NCBI RefSeq assembly: GCF_003268655.1
Contig: NZ_CP029642.1
Location: 2,232,001-2,296,000 of the forward strand
Direction: 5' to 3'
DNA from: Arthrobacter dokdonellae
GTDB lineage: Bacteria; Actinomycetota; Actinomycetes; Actinomycetales; Micrococcaceae
Length of the DNA stretch: 64,000 nucleotides
Below are positions 35,287 through 43,039 of the stretch, one piece after another (the first letter of the stretch is position 1; the number at the start of each line of letters is the position of its first letter). A model generated the notes under the pieces. The model ran no database searches, had not been told where the DNA came from, and worked only from the letters and a program-made list of their open reading frames with translations. The position numbers and the translations under genes were made by a program.

Positions 35287-35630
35287 ATGGTCGCCAGGGC
35301 TCTGCTGAACCGGGGCGTATATGCCATCTCGGTCGCGGCAGAACTCGTCGGGATGGGCCACCAAAGCCTCAGGCCCTACGAACGCAAGGGACTTCTGGAG
35401 CCGTTGCGGACGGAAGGCGGACACGCCGCTACAGCGACAACGACCTGGCGACGCTGAGACGCATACCAGAACTTCTCGCCCAAGGCCTCAAGCTCTCCGG
35501 CATCCAACTGGTCCTGAGCCTGAAAACCGAAAACGCGGCCCTCCGGGCCGAACTCGCCCGCGGCCGCGCCGCGGCCGCCAGGAACCGCCGCAACACAGAC
35601 CTCCAGGGACGGGGCGCCCGCCGTCCGTAA
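35287..35630 (+). pseudogene. HspR-type MerR-family regulator with a one-base deletion
   Basis: The first 45 codons give a clear HspR-like MerR helix-turn-helix ([20 protein letters not shown] then [14 protein letters not shown]). Then GGCGGACACGCC lacks one base relative to GGCGGAACACGCC, and the frame runs into TGA at 35456. Restoring the base gives [20 protein letters not shown] and LVLSLKTENAALRAELARGR to a TAA at 35630. HspR represses dnaK and small heat-shock genes in actinobacteria; here it lies divergent from Hsp20. As written it makes only a short DNA-binding stub. No HAIR operator was seen between the two genes. Confidence 0.75.
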
Positions 35631-35739
35631 GGTTCAGGCCGCCTGCTGCACGGCGCCGGACGGCGTCCCCGGACAGCGGCCTCAGTGTCTGGCCGCGCCT
35701 CGCCGCCGTTCCGGCGGGCTTGAGGGCTGGCGCTGCCGG

Positions 35740-36525
35740 TCATTCCGCGCTGTCGTGACTGAAGGACACAAGCCGCGACTGTATCTCCCAGTAGGAGGTG
35801 GCGGCAGGCACGTGCCTGCCGCCGCGCAGGGCATTGGCAATGTTCACGGCCGCGTCCAACGCTGCGCGGTATGGCAGGGAGCCCGAGCTCACCCGCCGGA
35901 CTCCCAGCCCACCCAGTTCGGCAACGGTCAGGGAGGCATGCGCCAGCACGTTGACCGGCAGACCAATTGCGGCCGTGACGCTGCGAATGTCCTCCGGGTC
36001 CGCAAGCCCGGGCACGAAGATCCCGTCCGCGCCGGCGTCGGCGTAGGCGCTGGCACGGCGAACGACGGCGTCCACTGTGGCTTGTTCGCGAAACCATAAG
36101 TTGTCCACGCGCGCATTGATGAACACAGCCGGGCTGCTTCGCTTGACGGCCGCCACCTTGGCGATGGACACTGCCGGGTCCACCAGATGACCGTCGGTGC
36201 TGTCCTCCACGTTGATCCCGGCCACGCCGAAGGCCGCCAGTTGGGCCACGAAATCCGCAACCTCGGACGGATCGTCGGAGTAGCCGTCCTCAATGTCCGT
36301 CGTGATGTGAACGGGCAGGCTACACAACTGCGTCGCCAATGCGGCCGTCGCCGCCTTGCTGGACCGGGCGCCGTCAGGCAGGCCAGCGCTTGCCGCGATG
36401 CCAAAGCTCGTGGTGCCGACGGCGGAGAAGCCGGCCTCGGCAAATGCCAGCGCGGATCCGAGGTCCCACGCATTGGGCAGCAGGAGCGGCGCATCGGCGT
36501 GGTGAAGTTCCCAAAAAGAGGCCAT
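35740..36525 (-). CDS. Isocitrate lyase/PEP mutase family enzyme
   Basis: A 261-residue TIM-barrel enzyme of the PEP phosphonomutase / 2-methylisocitrate lyase superfamily. LLLPNAWDLGSALAFAEAGF is the standard N-terminus, followed by the Mg-binding DIEDGYSDDP, GINVEDSTDG, FINARVDNLW and GADGIFVPGLADPEDI. The lyase-type KxxCG active-site loop is not present, so the reaction (C-C or C-P bond) is unknown; oxaloacetate decarboxylase-like activity is possible in this subgroup. Transcribed alone. Confidence 0.85.
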   Translation of the reverse strand: MASFWELHHADAPLLLPNAWDLGSALAFAEAGFSAVGTTSFGIAASAGLPDGARSSKAATAALATQLCSLPVHITTDIEDGYSDDPSEVADFVAQLAAFGVAGINVEDSTDGHLVDPAVSIAKVAAVKRSSPAVFINARVDNLWFREQATVDAVVRRASAYADAGADGIFVPGLADPEDIRSVTAAIGLPVNVLAHASLTVAELGGLGVRRVSSGSLPYRAALDAAVNIANALRGGRHVPAATSYWEIQSRLVSFSHDSAE

Positions 36526-36634
36526 TCCCCTTCCCTCCCGTGCGAGCCAGATAGGTGGGTTCGCCTACAGTCTACAAACGCGCCCGGAGTGCGCCAAGGA
36601 GCGGCCCGGGACGCCCACAGTATTTTGGGATCGG

Positions 36635-36640
36635 TACTGT
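36635..36640 (+). promoter_or_regulatory. -10-like element before DUF488, probably leaderless
   Basis: TACTGT ends 6 bases before ATG 36647 and no Shine-Dalgarno sequence is present, so the mRNA may begin at the start codon. Confidence 0.35.
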
Positions 36641-36646
36641 TGCTGG

Positions 36647-37195
36647 ATGAACGACACGACGATTTACACCGTTGGACATTCGACGCATCCGATCGATGAA
36701 TTCATCGCCCTGCTGAAGTCGCACGGGGTGAAGAAGCTGGTGGACGTGCGCACGATTCCGAAGTCGGGCCACAATCCTCAATTCATGGAGGAGGCCCTGG
36801 CTGCCAGTCTGCGGGCCGAAGGCCTGACCTACCGCCGGGCGAAGGCGCTGGGCGGTCTGCGGCATGTGCGCAAGGACAGCCCGAACGGAGGCTGGCGCAA
36901 CAGGTCGTTTCAGGGCTACGCCGATTACATGCAGACGCGTGAGTTCGCCGAAGCCGTCGATGACTTGGTGGAGCGGGCACAACACAATGACGTGGCGATC
37001 ATGTGTGCCGAAGCCGTGCCATGGCGTTGCCACCGGTCCATGATTGGAGATGCCCTGGCGGTACGAGGCGTGAGGGTCCTGGACATCATGACCGAGAAGA
37101 AGGCGACCCCGCACGTGTTGCGATCCTTCGCACGCGTTCACGGCACGACCATCACCTACCCACCCGAAGACTCAAGCAGCGACGCCCAGGCGTGA
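36647..37195 (+). CDS. DUF488 family protein
   Basis: A 182-residue DUF488 protein. The family start YTVGHSTHPIDEFIALLKSH and the invariant DVRTIPKSGHNPQF region are intact, with the conserved LGGLR and MCAEAVPWRCHRSMIGDAL (Cys-x-Cys-type pocket). Family members are about 170-180 residues. Biochemical role is unknown; some DUF488 genes sit near nucleic-acid or phage-related functions. Followed by a membrane protein pair on the same strand after 137 bases. Confidence 0.88.
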   Translation: MNDTTIYTVGHSTHPIDEFIALLKSHGVKKLVDVRTIPKSGHNPQFMEEALAASLRAEGLTYRRAKALGGLRHVRKDSPNGGWRNRSFQGYADYMQTREFAEAVDDLVERAQHNDVAIMCAEAVPWRCHRSMIGDALAVRGVRVLDIMTEKKATPHVLRSFARVHGTTITYPPEDSSSDAQA

Positions 37196-37332
37196 CGCGC
37201 TGGAAAACAGACTTGTTGGATCGGTGCAATCCAAAATCGGCATGCCTACGAATGACTCTCACGGGATCCAACCGGTTCCCGTAAGAGTCGATGCGGACAG
37301 GTATCTCCGCACTAGGAAAAGGATTGCAAGCC

Positions 37333-37737
37333 ATGCGCACATCACCAAACCGGCTGCTGGCCACCATCTTCGGAGCCGTCTACCTGTTGGTGGGCCTCGT
37401 CGGATTCTTTGTCACCAGCGGGATCGGGTTCTTCGCCACGGAGGGCCGGAACCTGATCATCTTCGAGGTCAACCCCCTGCATAACATCATCCACCTCGCC
37501 ATCGGGGCCGCGCTGCTGCTGGCCGGACTGGGCTCCGTCACGGCGGCAAAGACCGCCAATTCAACCGTCGGCGCGGTCTACCTCCTCGTGGGCATTGTGG
37601 GCCTGTTCCTGACCACGTCCGCACTGAACATCATCGCCCTCAATGGCGCTGACAACGTCCTGCACCTGGCCAGCGCATTGGTGCTGTTGGCGGTCGGTCT
37701 GTCCCAGGACCGGACCGTCAGCGCCCGAACCGCCTAG
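37333..37737 (+). CDS. DUF4383 domain membrane protein
   Basis: A 134-residue protein with four hydrophobic helices: ATIFGAVYLLVGLVGFFV, the NPLHNIIHLAIGAALLLAGL signature of DUF4383, TVGAVYLLVGIVGLFLTTSA, and a last NVLHLASALVLLAVGL. ATG 37333 fits the family start (MRTSPNRLLA); AAGGA is about 10 bases ahead. Two bases separate it from the next gene, so they form an operon. Function unknown, frequently stress-linked in actinobacteria. Confidence 0.8.
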   Translation: MRTSPNRLLATIFGAVYLLVGLVGFFVTSGIGFFATEGRNLIIFEVNPLHNIIHLAIGAALLLAGLGSVTAAKTANSTVGAVYLLVGIVGLFLTTSALNIIALNGADNVLHLASALVLLAVGLSQDRTVSARTA

Positions 37738-37739
37738 CC

Positions 37740-38447
37740 ATGGCCGCCCTCCAGACGGCTGGAGTCCGTCCCCGGCGTCATTCCCCGCGCGCCCGTCCCA
37801 CACGGCGCCAGATCTCCCCCGGGTCCGGGAGCCAACTTGTCAGCCTGTACGTCGGCATTGCCGCGGTGGGCATTGCCGCGCTTGGCTGCGCTGCCTCCTC
37901 GAGCCTGCTTTCCGGCGCAACCGGCGCAACCGGCGCCACGGGGGGAGCGGCGTGGTGGCGGTGGGCGGCCGCACTCGCGTCGTCGGCATGGGCGGGGGCA
38001 GCGCTTGTCTACGCCTTGGCCTCCTGGCGGACCGGGCGCCTGCCCTTGGCCGGCGTGGCGGCCCGAACCGTCGTGGGGGCCGCGTCGGTTCACCTCGCCT
38101 TGATCCTCATTGGCGCGTGGCGCCTGCCGGAGGAGTCGAGGTTCCTGGACCTGACCGTGGCTTCGCTGCTGGTGCTGGAACTGTCAGTTCTTGCGGTGGT
38201 CGGCTGGCAACATAACAGGGCACTGCGGACCTCTTCCCGCCCAAGGGCCGGTCGGACGCCGTCGGCCCTGGCGGTTGTGGCCACCATGTTTGCCGCGTCG
38301 ATCGTCGTGGCGTCCGTAACCTCTGTGGGGCTTGCGGCGTCCACAGCCGGGCAACTGGCCGTCCCGCACTCCGGGCACGGCGCCACCAGCCCCGGCTCGC
38401 TGCCGGGCAATCTGGAGCAGTTGAGGCATTCCGGCCACCATCATTGA
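37740..38447 (+). CDS. Membrane protein with His-rich C-terminus
   Basis: A 235-residue protein. After a basic N-terminus there are about five hydrophobic segments (LYVGIAAVGIAALGCAASS, WAAALASSAWAGAALVYALA, TVVGAASVHLALILIGAW, VASLLVLELSVLAVVGW and VVATMFAASIVVASVTSVGL). The tail carries HSGHG and HSGHHH, which suggests metal binding outside or inside the membrane. It faces the cupredoxin/CHRD/sortase operon convergently. DUF4383 precedes it by 2 bases. Family not recognised; a copper-related role is only a guess. Confidence 0.7.
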   Translation: MAALQTAGVRPRRHSPRARPTRRQISPGSGSQLVSLYVGIAAVGIAALGCAASSSLLSGATGATGATGGAAWWRWAAALASSAWAGAALVYALASWRTGRLPLAGVAARTVVGAASVHLALILIGAWRLPEESRFLDLTVASLLVLELSVLAVVGWQHNRALRTSSRPRAGRTPSALAVVATMFAASIVVASVTSVGLAASTAGQLAVPHSGHGATSPGSLPGNLEQLRHSGHHH

Positions 38448-38467
38448 GAAACGGCCACCACCAGGGC

Positions 38468-38498
38468 AGCGGCGCACGGGGAAAACCCCGGCGCCGCT
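38468..38498. terminator. Bidirectional hairpin terminator
   Basis: AGCGGCGC pairs with GCGCCGCT, and an inner CGGGG-AAAA-CCCCG hairpin continues the stem after a one-base bulge. It lies between convergent genes ending at 38447 and 38560. Confidence 0.7.
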
Positions 38499-38559
38499 CG
38501 CCGGGCGCACACCCACGCGAAAAGGAAGGTGCCCTCGTCCGGCGCCGCACGGGCGCGGC

Positions 38560-39138
38560 TTAGTGTTCGCTCCAGCAGGCCAGGATGGTGGTGGCCATTT
38601 GGTAGGCGAAATCGGTGCGCGGGACCCGGTTGAAGCCAACGGTCCCAGACATCATCGTGGCGTCGACGTGCAGTGTCATGTTGTCCTTGGCGAAGACCAC
38701 GGTGCCCGCGTCCGACTGGTAGCCGGGCAGCCCCAGATTGGAGAGGCCGCGGATGGGCGTCGCGTTCAGTGACTTCGCAAGCGACCTGGCACCCGCCTGC
38801 GCGGCCGGGCCCGCCGAGTAAACGTGGACGGACATCGTCAAGCTTCCGGACGGCAGGGAGTAGTTGCAGGAATAGATGGTGCCGTTCCACGACAGGGTTG
38901 TTCTGGGAGGTGACTTGAGTCCCAGGATCTTGGTGACGTTGTCCTTGGCCTCCGCCGAGCAGACCATCGCGGCGGCCTGCGGCGGCTGTGGCGCGTTCTC
39001 CTTGGCTGCCGGGATCGGGACGGTTCCTTGTGACGTGGCGGGCGGGGCCGCGGGCGGCAACGCCGTCCCCGCAGCGCAGCCGCCCAGCAGGATTGCTCCT
39101 GCCGCCAGGCCTGCGAGTGCCAGGTAGCGCTTGTTCAT
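38560..39138 (-). CDS. Secreted lipoprotein of unknown function
   Basis: A 192-residue lipoprotein. The signal MNKRYLALAGLAAGAILLGGC ends in lipobox LGGC; a Pro/Ala-rich linker precedes a compact domain with two Cys pairs implied (MVCSAEA, YSCNYSLPSG, ILACWSEH). The C-terminal domain resembles DUF3558-like secreted proteins in pattern only. Start chosen at ATG 39138 with AGGGACTAAGG before it. Last gene of a four-gene operon with CHRD-like protein, class F sortase and a cupredoxin-fold lipoprotein. Confidence 0.75.
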   Translation of the reverse strand: MNKRYLALAGLAAGAILLGGCAAGTALPPAAPPATSQGTVPIPAAKENAPQPPQAAAMVCSAEAKDNVTKILGLKSPPRTTLSWNGTIYSCNYSLPSGSLTMSVHVYSAGPAAQAGARSLAKSLNATPIRGLSNLGLPGYQSDAGTVVFAKDNMTLHVDATMMSGTVGFNRVPRTDFAYQMATTILACWSEH

Positions 39139-39175
39139 TGCCTTAGTCCCTTTTCTTCTCATCGACCCTGTCCGT

Positions 39176-39610
39176 CTAGTGGACGGTCAGGACACCGTGC
39201 ATGGCTGACCGGCCGTCGCTGTGGAACGGGTAGCTGCCGGCCTTCCCAGGGGCCTCGAAGGATGCCATGGCGCCGGCCGGGACCGTGACGCTGAAGCTGT
39301 GTCCGTCGTCGGAGGTGACTGTGTAGGCGGCGTTGCCCATATTCATGACGGTGACCATGGATCCGGCCGCCACCGGGGCAGCGTTGCGGTAATGGCCCGA
39401 TTCGATGTGAATCATTCCCGCCATGGCATCCCCCGATGCGGCCATGTCCGACGCCGGCTGGCCGGCCATGCCCGACCCCGGCTGGCCCGACGCCGCAGCG
39501 GAGCCCGCGGTGGCGGGTTCGGAACCGGCGGGCGCGGCCGTGCTGCAGCCGCCAAGGCCCAGCATGGCCGCCAGGGCCACGGCCGCGACAAGTTTGTTGT
39601 GCTTGCTCAT
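39176..39610 (-). CDS. Cupredoxin-fold lipoprotein lacking copper ligands
   Basis: A 144-residue lipoprotein (lipobox LGGC in AAMLGLGGCSTA) with a Met-rich linker (GQPGSGMAGQPASDMAASG) and a plastocyanin-like beta domain. In cupredoxins of this group the C-terminal loop is normally YPFHCxxHxxMxG; here it is YPFHSDGRSAMHG, so Cys is Ser and the His after it is Arg. The N-terminal ligand His (usually PHTVT) is Tyr in AAYTVT. A type-1 copper site therefore cannot form as usual. It may be a structural or chaperone-like member. ATG 39610 is the start; the gene sits between sortase and lipoprotein in one operon. Confidence 0.78.
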   Translation of the reverse strand: MSKHNKLVAAVALAAMLGLGGCSTAAPAGSEPATAGSAAASGQPGSGMAGQPASDMAASGDAMAGMIHIESGHYRNAAPVAAGSMVTVMNMGNAAYTVTSDDGHSFSVTVPAGAMASFEAPGKAGSYPFHSDGRSAMHGVLTVH

Positions 39611-39660
39611 GATCTTCCAATCCAAAACTATTTTCCCCTCGGGCCTGCGGCCCGGGAGGC

Positions 39661-40389
39661 CTACGACCGGTGGCTGGAGACCAGGTGGCCGTAGACGACC
39701 GTGTTTTCGGTGTACTCACCCGTTGCGGGATCAAATCCGCCGCAGGTGATGAGGCGGATTTCAGCGCGGTTCGTGTTGCCGTAGACGGCCAGGGTCGGAA
39801 ACGTTGCCTTCTTGACCAGGGCCAGCTTGTCGACCCGGAAGACGGCCACGGTGTGGTCGGTCCGTGTCACTGAGAACTGTTCTCCCGGCTTCATTTCGTG
39901 GAGCCGGTAAAACAGGCCCTCGGGCGAGGCAAGGTTGTTGACATGGCCGAGGATGACGGCCGGGCCAAGCTGTCCGGGCGTGGGCGAGTACTTGTACCAG
40001 CCGCCGGGGTCGCCTGGCTCGCCGCCGGGCACGTCCATTTCGCCATTCGCAGCCTGGCCCAGAGGTACCAGCGCGGTGTTGATGCCGACCTGGGGCACCT
40101 GCAGGCTGACAGGGACGGACGCCGGCAGGATGGGCCCGGACGTTGCCGGCGTCGCTGGCTTGGCAGGCTTGGCAGGCTTCGCGGGTGGCGCGGGGGAAAC
40201 GGCGGCCGGCGTCGGACGTGGGATCGAGCTCGGGTGTGCTGAAGCCTGCAGCGTAGCGGGCTGCGGCGCGGCCCCTGCCGTCGGACTTTGCGGGCCGCAG
40301 GCCGTGGCCCCGAGCGCAATGCCCGCGAGCAGGACGCCGGCCGCCGCGGAGGCGGTGAGGCGCCCGCGGCGGCTGGTGTGCTTATTCAT
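39661..40389 (-). CDS. Class F sortase
   Basis: A 242-residue exported transpeptidase. The N-terminal signal segment (AGVLLAGIALGATAC) is followed by a Pro/Ala-rich spacer with KPAKPAKPA repeats (about residues 68-80), then the sortase domain. Active-site His is in AVILGHVNN, the nucleophile Cys in LITCGGFDPATG, and the supporting Arg lies just before it (AEIRLITC). Class F sortases are typical of actinobacteria and their sorting signals are poorly known. It is encoded 17 bases after the CHRD-like protein gene, whose C-terminus has a hydrophobic helix and basic tail, so that protein is the obvious candidate substrate. Confidence 0.88.
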   Translation of the reverse strand: MNKHTSRRGRLTASAAAGVLLAGIALGATACGPQSPTAGAAPQPATLQASAHPSSIPRPTPAAVSPAPPAKPAKPAKPATPATSGPILPASVPVSLQVPQVGINTALVPLGQAANGEMDVPGGEPGDPGGWYKYSPTPGQLGPAVILGHVNNLASPEGLFYRLHEMKPGEQFSVTRTDHTVAVFRVDKLALVKKATFPTLAVYGNTNRAEIRLITCGGFDPATGEYTENTVVYGHLVSSHRS

Positions 40390-40406
40390 CGGGAATCAGG
40401 CCGCCG

Positions 40407-41201
40407 TCAGTTCGACGCGGTCTTCTTGCGGCGCAGAGCCACGAATGCGCCGGTGGCCAGCACCAGTGCACCGGCTCCCGCGAACAGGCCAAGCTCCGGT
40501 GTGGATCCGGTGCTGGACTGTGCAACGGCCTGCGTCACGCCTGTGCCGGGTGCTCCGCCAGGCATGGCGCCCATCTGCGAGGCCACAACGGTGCCGCACA
40601 GTGCCGGCGACGTGGCGGCCAGCGGCAGGCTGGGAACCAGGTCGCTCTTCTCCTTCTGGGCGGCCGCCGGAAGTGTTGCCGGATCCAGTCCGTGGACCAC
40701 CACGACGCCGGTCCCTGCCTTGAGCGAGGCAACCGTTGCCGCGTTCATGGTGAAGGTGCGCTTATACGTGTATGACGCGCCCATGCCCGCCACTTTCAAG
40801 TCCAGGGCGGCCTTGTCGCTGGTGTCGCCGCTGCTGGAAAGCGTGGTGCCGATCTTGCCGTAGGCGGCGCCGCCTTCGGTGGTGCTGATGACCCCGTCCT
40901 TACTGGTGTCCGCAGCCGGAGTCGGGCAGGTGCCCATCCCGTCGATGTGGATGTGCTGCACGTGCGGGTAAGGCGCGCCATTGAACGTGGCGGCGAGGCC
41001 GCTGACGTTTTCGGTGACCGTTGCCTGGTCCCCGGTCAGGGAGATCATGACGCTGCCAGTGGCGTTGCTGCCGTTAACGGCGCCCAGGTTGGCCTGGTAG
41101 GTGGTGGTTCCGCCGTCGGCGGCCATGGCGCCGGCGCCGGAAAACGACACGGCCGCAAGCGCCAGTGCCGGTGCAATCAGGAAAGCAGACTTCTTATTCA
41201 T
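40407..41201 (-). CDS. CHRD-domain-like secreted protein with C-terminal membrane anchor
   Basis: A 264-residue exported protein. A signal peptide ends near AGAMAADG. The domain (TYQANLGAVNGSNATGSVMI, VQHIHIDGMGTCP with a His pair) resembles the CHRD domain found in secreted actinobacterial proteins. The C-terminus is a hydrophobic helix (LGLFAGAGALVLATGAFVAL) followed by RRKK, the layout of a sortase substrate, but no LPxTG motif: only STPELG precedes the helix. ATG 41201 with GAGGAG ahead. First gene of the operon that includes a class F sortase. Confidence 0.8.
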   Translation of the reverse strand: MNKKSAFLIAPALALAAVSFSGAGAMAADGGTTTYQANLGAVNGSNATGSVMISLTGDQATVTENVSGLAATFNGAPYPHVQHIHIDGMGTCPTPAADTSKDGVISTTEGGAAYGKIGTTLSSSGDTSDKAALDLKVAGMGASYTYKRTFTMNAATVASLKAGTGVVVVHGLDPATLPAAAQKEKSDLVPSLPLAATSPALCGTVVASQMGAMPGGAPGTGVTQAVAQSSTGSTPELGLFAGAGALVLATGAFVALRRKKTASN

Positions 41202-41483
41202 AAGAGATTTCTCCTCATCTAGGTGACGGCCCGATACCGGAGCGTCAGGTGTGATTCGGAGCACTGTGGACCGCGGATTGGAGAAACTGGAACATTTCCT
41301 GCCCCGCTTGCAGCCGCCCGGGCCGCCTGGCCGCCCAGACCGCCCACGGCGCCGCATCTAGTTTCCTTGCGCGGGGTTGTCCGCCGGCGGGCACTGGGCT
41401 AGGTTACGAAAGGGGCACGCCGGTTGAGTGAACCCGCACCGGCCCCCTGCGAAACACCCGTACCAACCGGAGGTGCACGTTTC

Positions 41484-42047
41484 ATGGACATTCAAACCAC
41501 CCTGCTGGTGGACGGTGAAAAAAGAACGCTGGCCTTGGACACGCGCACCACGCTGTTGGACGCGCTCCGGGACAGATTGGGAGTCACCTCCCCGAAAAAA
41601 GGGTGCGACCACGGCCAATGCGGTGCCTGCACGGTGCTGCTTGAGGGCCGGCGCGTGAACTCCTGCCTGGTCCTCGCCGTTGCACAGGACGGAGCCGAAG
41701 TGGTCACGGCCGAAGGGCTGGGCAAAGGCACCGCCCTGCACCCTGTGCAGGAAGCCTTCCTGGCCCGGGACGCCTTCCAGTGTGGCTACTGCACCCCCGG
41801 GCAGGTCTGTTCCGCCGTGGGCATGCTGCGGGAAGCCGCCGCCGGAAACCCGAGCCACGTCACGGCCGATCTCAACGCGCCGGTTGCATTGAATGACGCG
41901 GAAATCCGCGAGCGCATGAGCGGAAACCTGTGCCGCTGCGGCGCTTACGTGAACATTGTTTCCGCGATCCGGGACGTCGCGGCGGAACAGGCAGCCGGAG
42001 GCGGTGCCGGCACTGCTTCACCACGGACGGCAGGTGCATCATCATGA
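41484..42047 (+). CDS. Molybdenum hydroxylase, [2Fe-2S] subunit (PaoA/YagT type)
   Basis: A 187-residue iron-sulphur subunit of a xanthine-dehydrogenase-family enzyme. The plant-type cluster motif is CDHGQCGACTVLLEGRRVNSC; the second cluster uses CGYCTPGQ and NLCRCGAY. E. coli PaoA has a twin-arginine signal for periplasmic export; here the protein begins directly with the ferredoxin fold (MDIQTTLLVDGEK), so it is probably cytoplasmic. Start at ATG 41484 with GGAGGTGC ahead. Overlaps the FAD subunit by 4 bases. Confidence 0.9.
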   Translation: MDIQTTLLVDGEKRTLALDTRTTLLDALRDRLGVTSPKKGCDHGQCGACTVLLEGRRVNSCLVLAVAQDGAEVVTAEGLGKGTALHPVQEAFLARDAFQCGYCTPGQVCSAVGMLREAAAGNPSHVTADLNAPVALNDAEIRERMSGNLCRCGAYVNIVSAIRDVAAEQAAGGGAGTASPRTAGASS

Positions 42048-43039
42048 GGCCCTTCGAGTACCAGCGTGCCCACGATGCCGCCGGTGCGGTTGCCGCAGTC
42101 GCCGCGCGGCCCGGCGCCCGGTTTCTGGCCGGCGGCACCAACCTCGTGGACCACCTGAAGCTCGGCATCGCCGCCCCGGACCTACTGGTGGATGTCAGCG
42201 GGCTCCCGCTGGACACTGTAGAAGAACTTCCCGGCGGCCGGGTGCGGGTAGGGGCCATGGTCCGCAACAGCGACCTCGCTGCCCATCCGCTCATCCGGAA
42301 GCGCTATCCCGTGCTCTCCGAGGCACTGCTGGCCGGCGCCTCGGGGCAGCTCCGCAACATGGCCACCACGGGCGGAAACCTCCTGCAGCGCACCCGCTGC
42401 CTTTACTTCCAGGATGTGACCACGCCGTGCAACAAGCGCGAGCCGGGGTCGGGCTGCTCCGCCGTGGAGGGCTACACCCGCAACCACGCCATCCTGGGCG
42501 CCTCGGAGCGCTGCGTGGCCGTCCACCCCTCGGACATGGCGGTCGCGATGGCGGCGCTCGACGCCGACGTCGTGATCCTGGGCGCTGCCGGCGCGCGGAC
42601 CATACCGCTGACCGCGCTCCACCGTCTTCCCGGCGACGCACCGGACCGGGACACCCTGCTGGAGCACGGCGAACTGATCACCGCCGTGGACCTGCCGCCG
42701 GGAACGTATAGCCGGTCCGCGTACCGGAAGGTGCGTGACCGGGCCTCTTACGCGTTCGCGCTGGTGTCCGTGGCCGCCGTCGTGTCCATGGACGACGGCG
42801 GCACCATCGGCGACGTGCGACTCGCCCTCGGAGGGGTGGCCCACAAACCCTGGCGCGCTGCCCGCGCGGAGGAAATCCTGCGGGGTGCGCAGGCTTCCGA
42901 GGACAATTTCCGCCAGGCTGCGGAAGCTGAACTTGAATCCGCATCGGCGCTCGGGGACAACGCCTTCAAGATACCCATGGTCCGTAACACCATGGTCGCG
43001 GTGCTCCGCGATCTGACCGGGAGGCCCGCCGATGTCTGA
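42044..43039 (+). CDS. Molybdenum hydroxylase, FAD subunit (PaoB/YagS type)
   Basis: A 331-residue flavin subunit. FAD-binding motifs RFLAGGTNLVDHLKLGIAAP and TTGGNLLQRTRC are present. The insert with Cys residues (RTRCLYFQDV, TPCNKREPGSGC, ERCVAVHP) matches the extra [4Fe-4S] site known in the PaoB branch and absent from ordinary xanthine dehydrogenase FAD subunits. This places the enzyme with the aldehyde oxidoreductases. ATG 42044 overlaps the upstream stop; the large subunit gene overlaps the 3' end by 8 bases. Confidence 0.9.
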   Translation: MRPFEYQRAHDAAGAVAAVAARPGARFLAGGTNLVDHLKLGIAAPDLLVDVSGLPLDTVEELPGGRVRVGAMVRNSDLAAHPLIRKRYPVLSEALLAGASGQLRNMATTGGNLLQRTRCLYFQDVTTPCNKREPGSGCSAVEGYTRNHAILGASERCVAVHPSDMAVAMAALDADVVILGAAGARTIPLTALHRLPGDAPDRDTLLEHGELITAVDLPPGTYSRSAYRKVRDRASYAFALVSVAAVVSMDDGGTIGDVRLALGGVAHKPWRAARAEEILRGAQASEDNFRQAAEAELESASALGDNAFKIPMVRNTMVAVLRDLTGRPADV

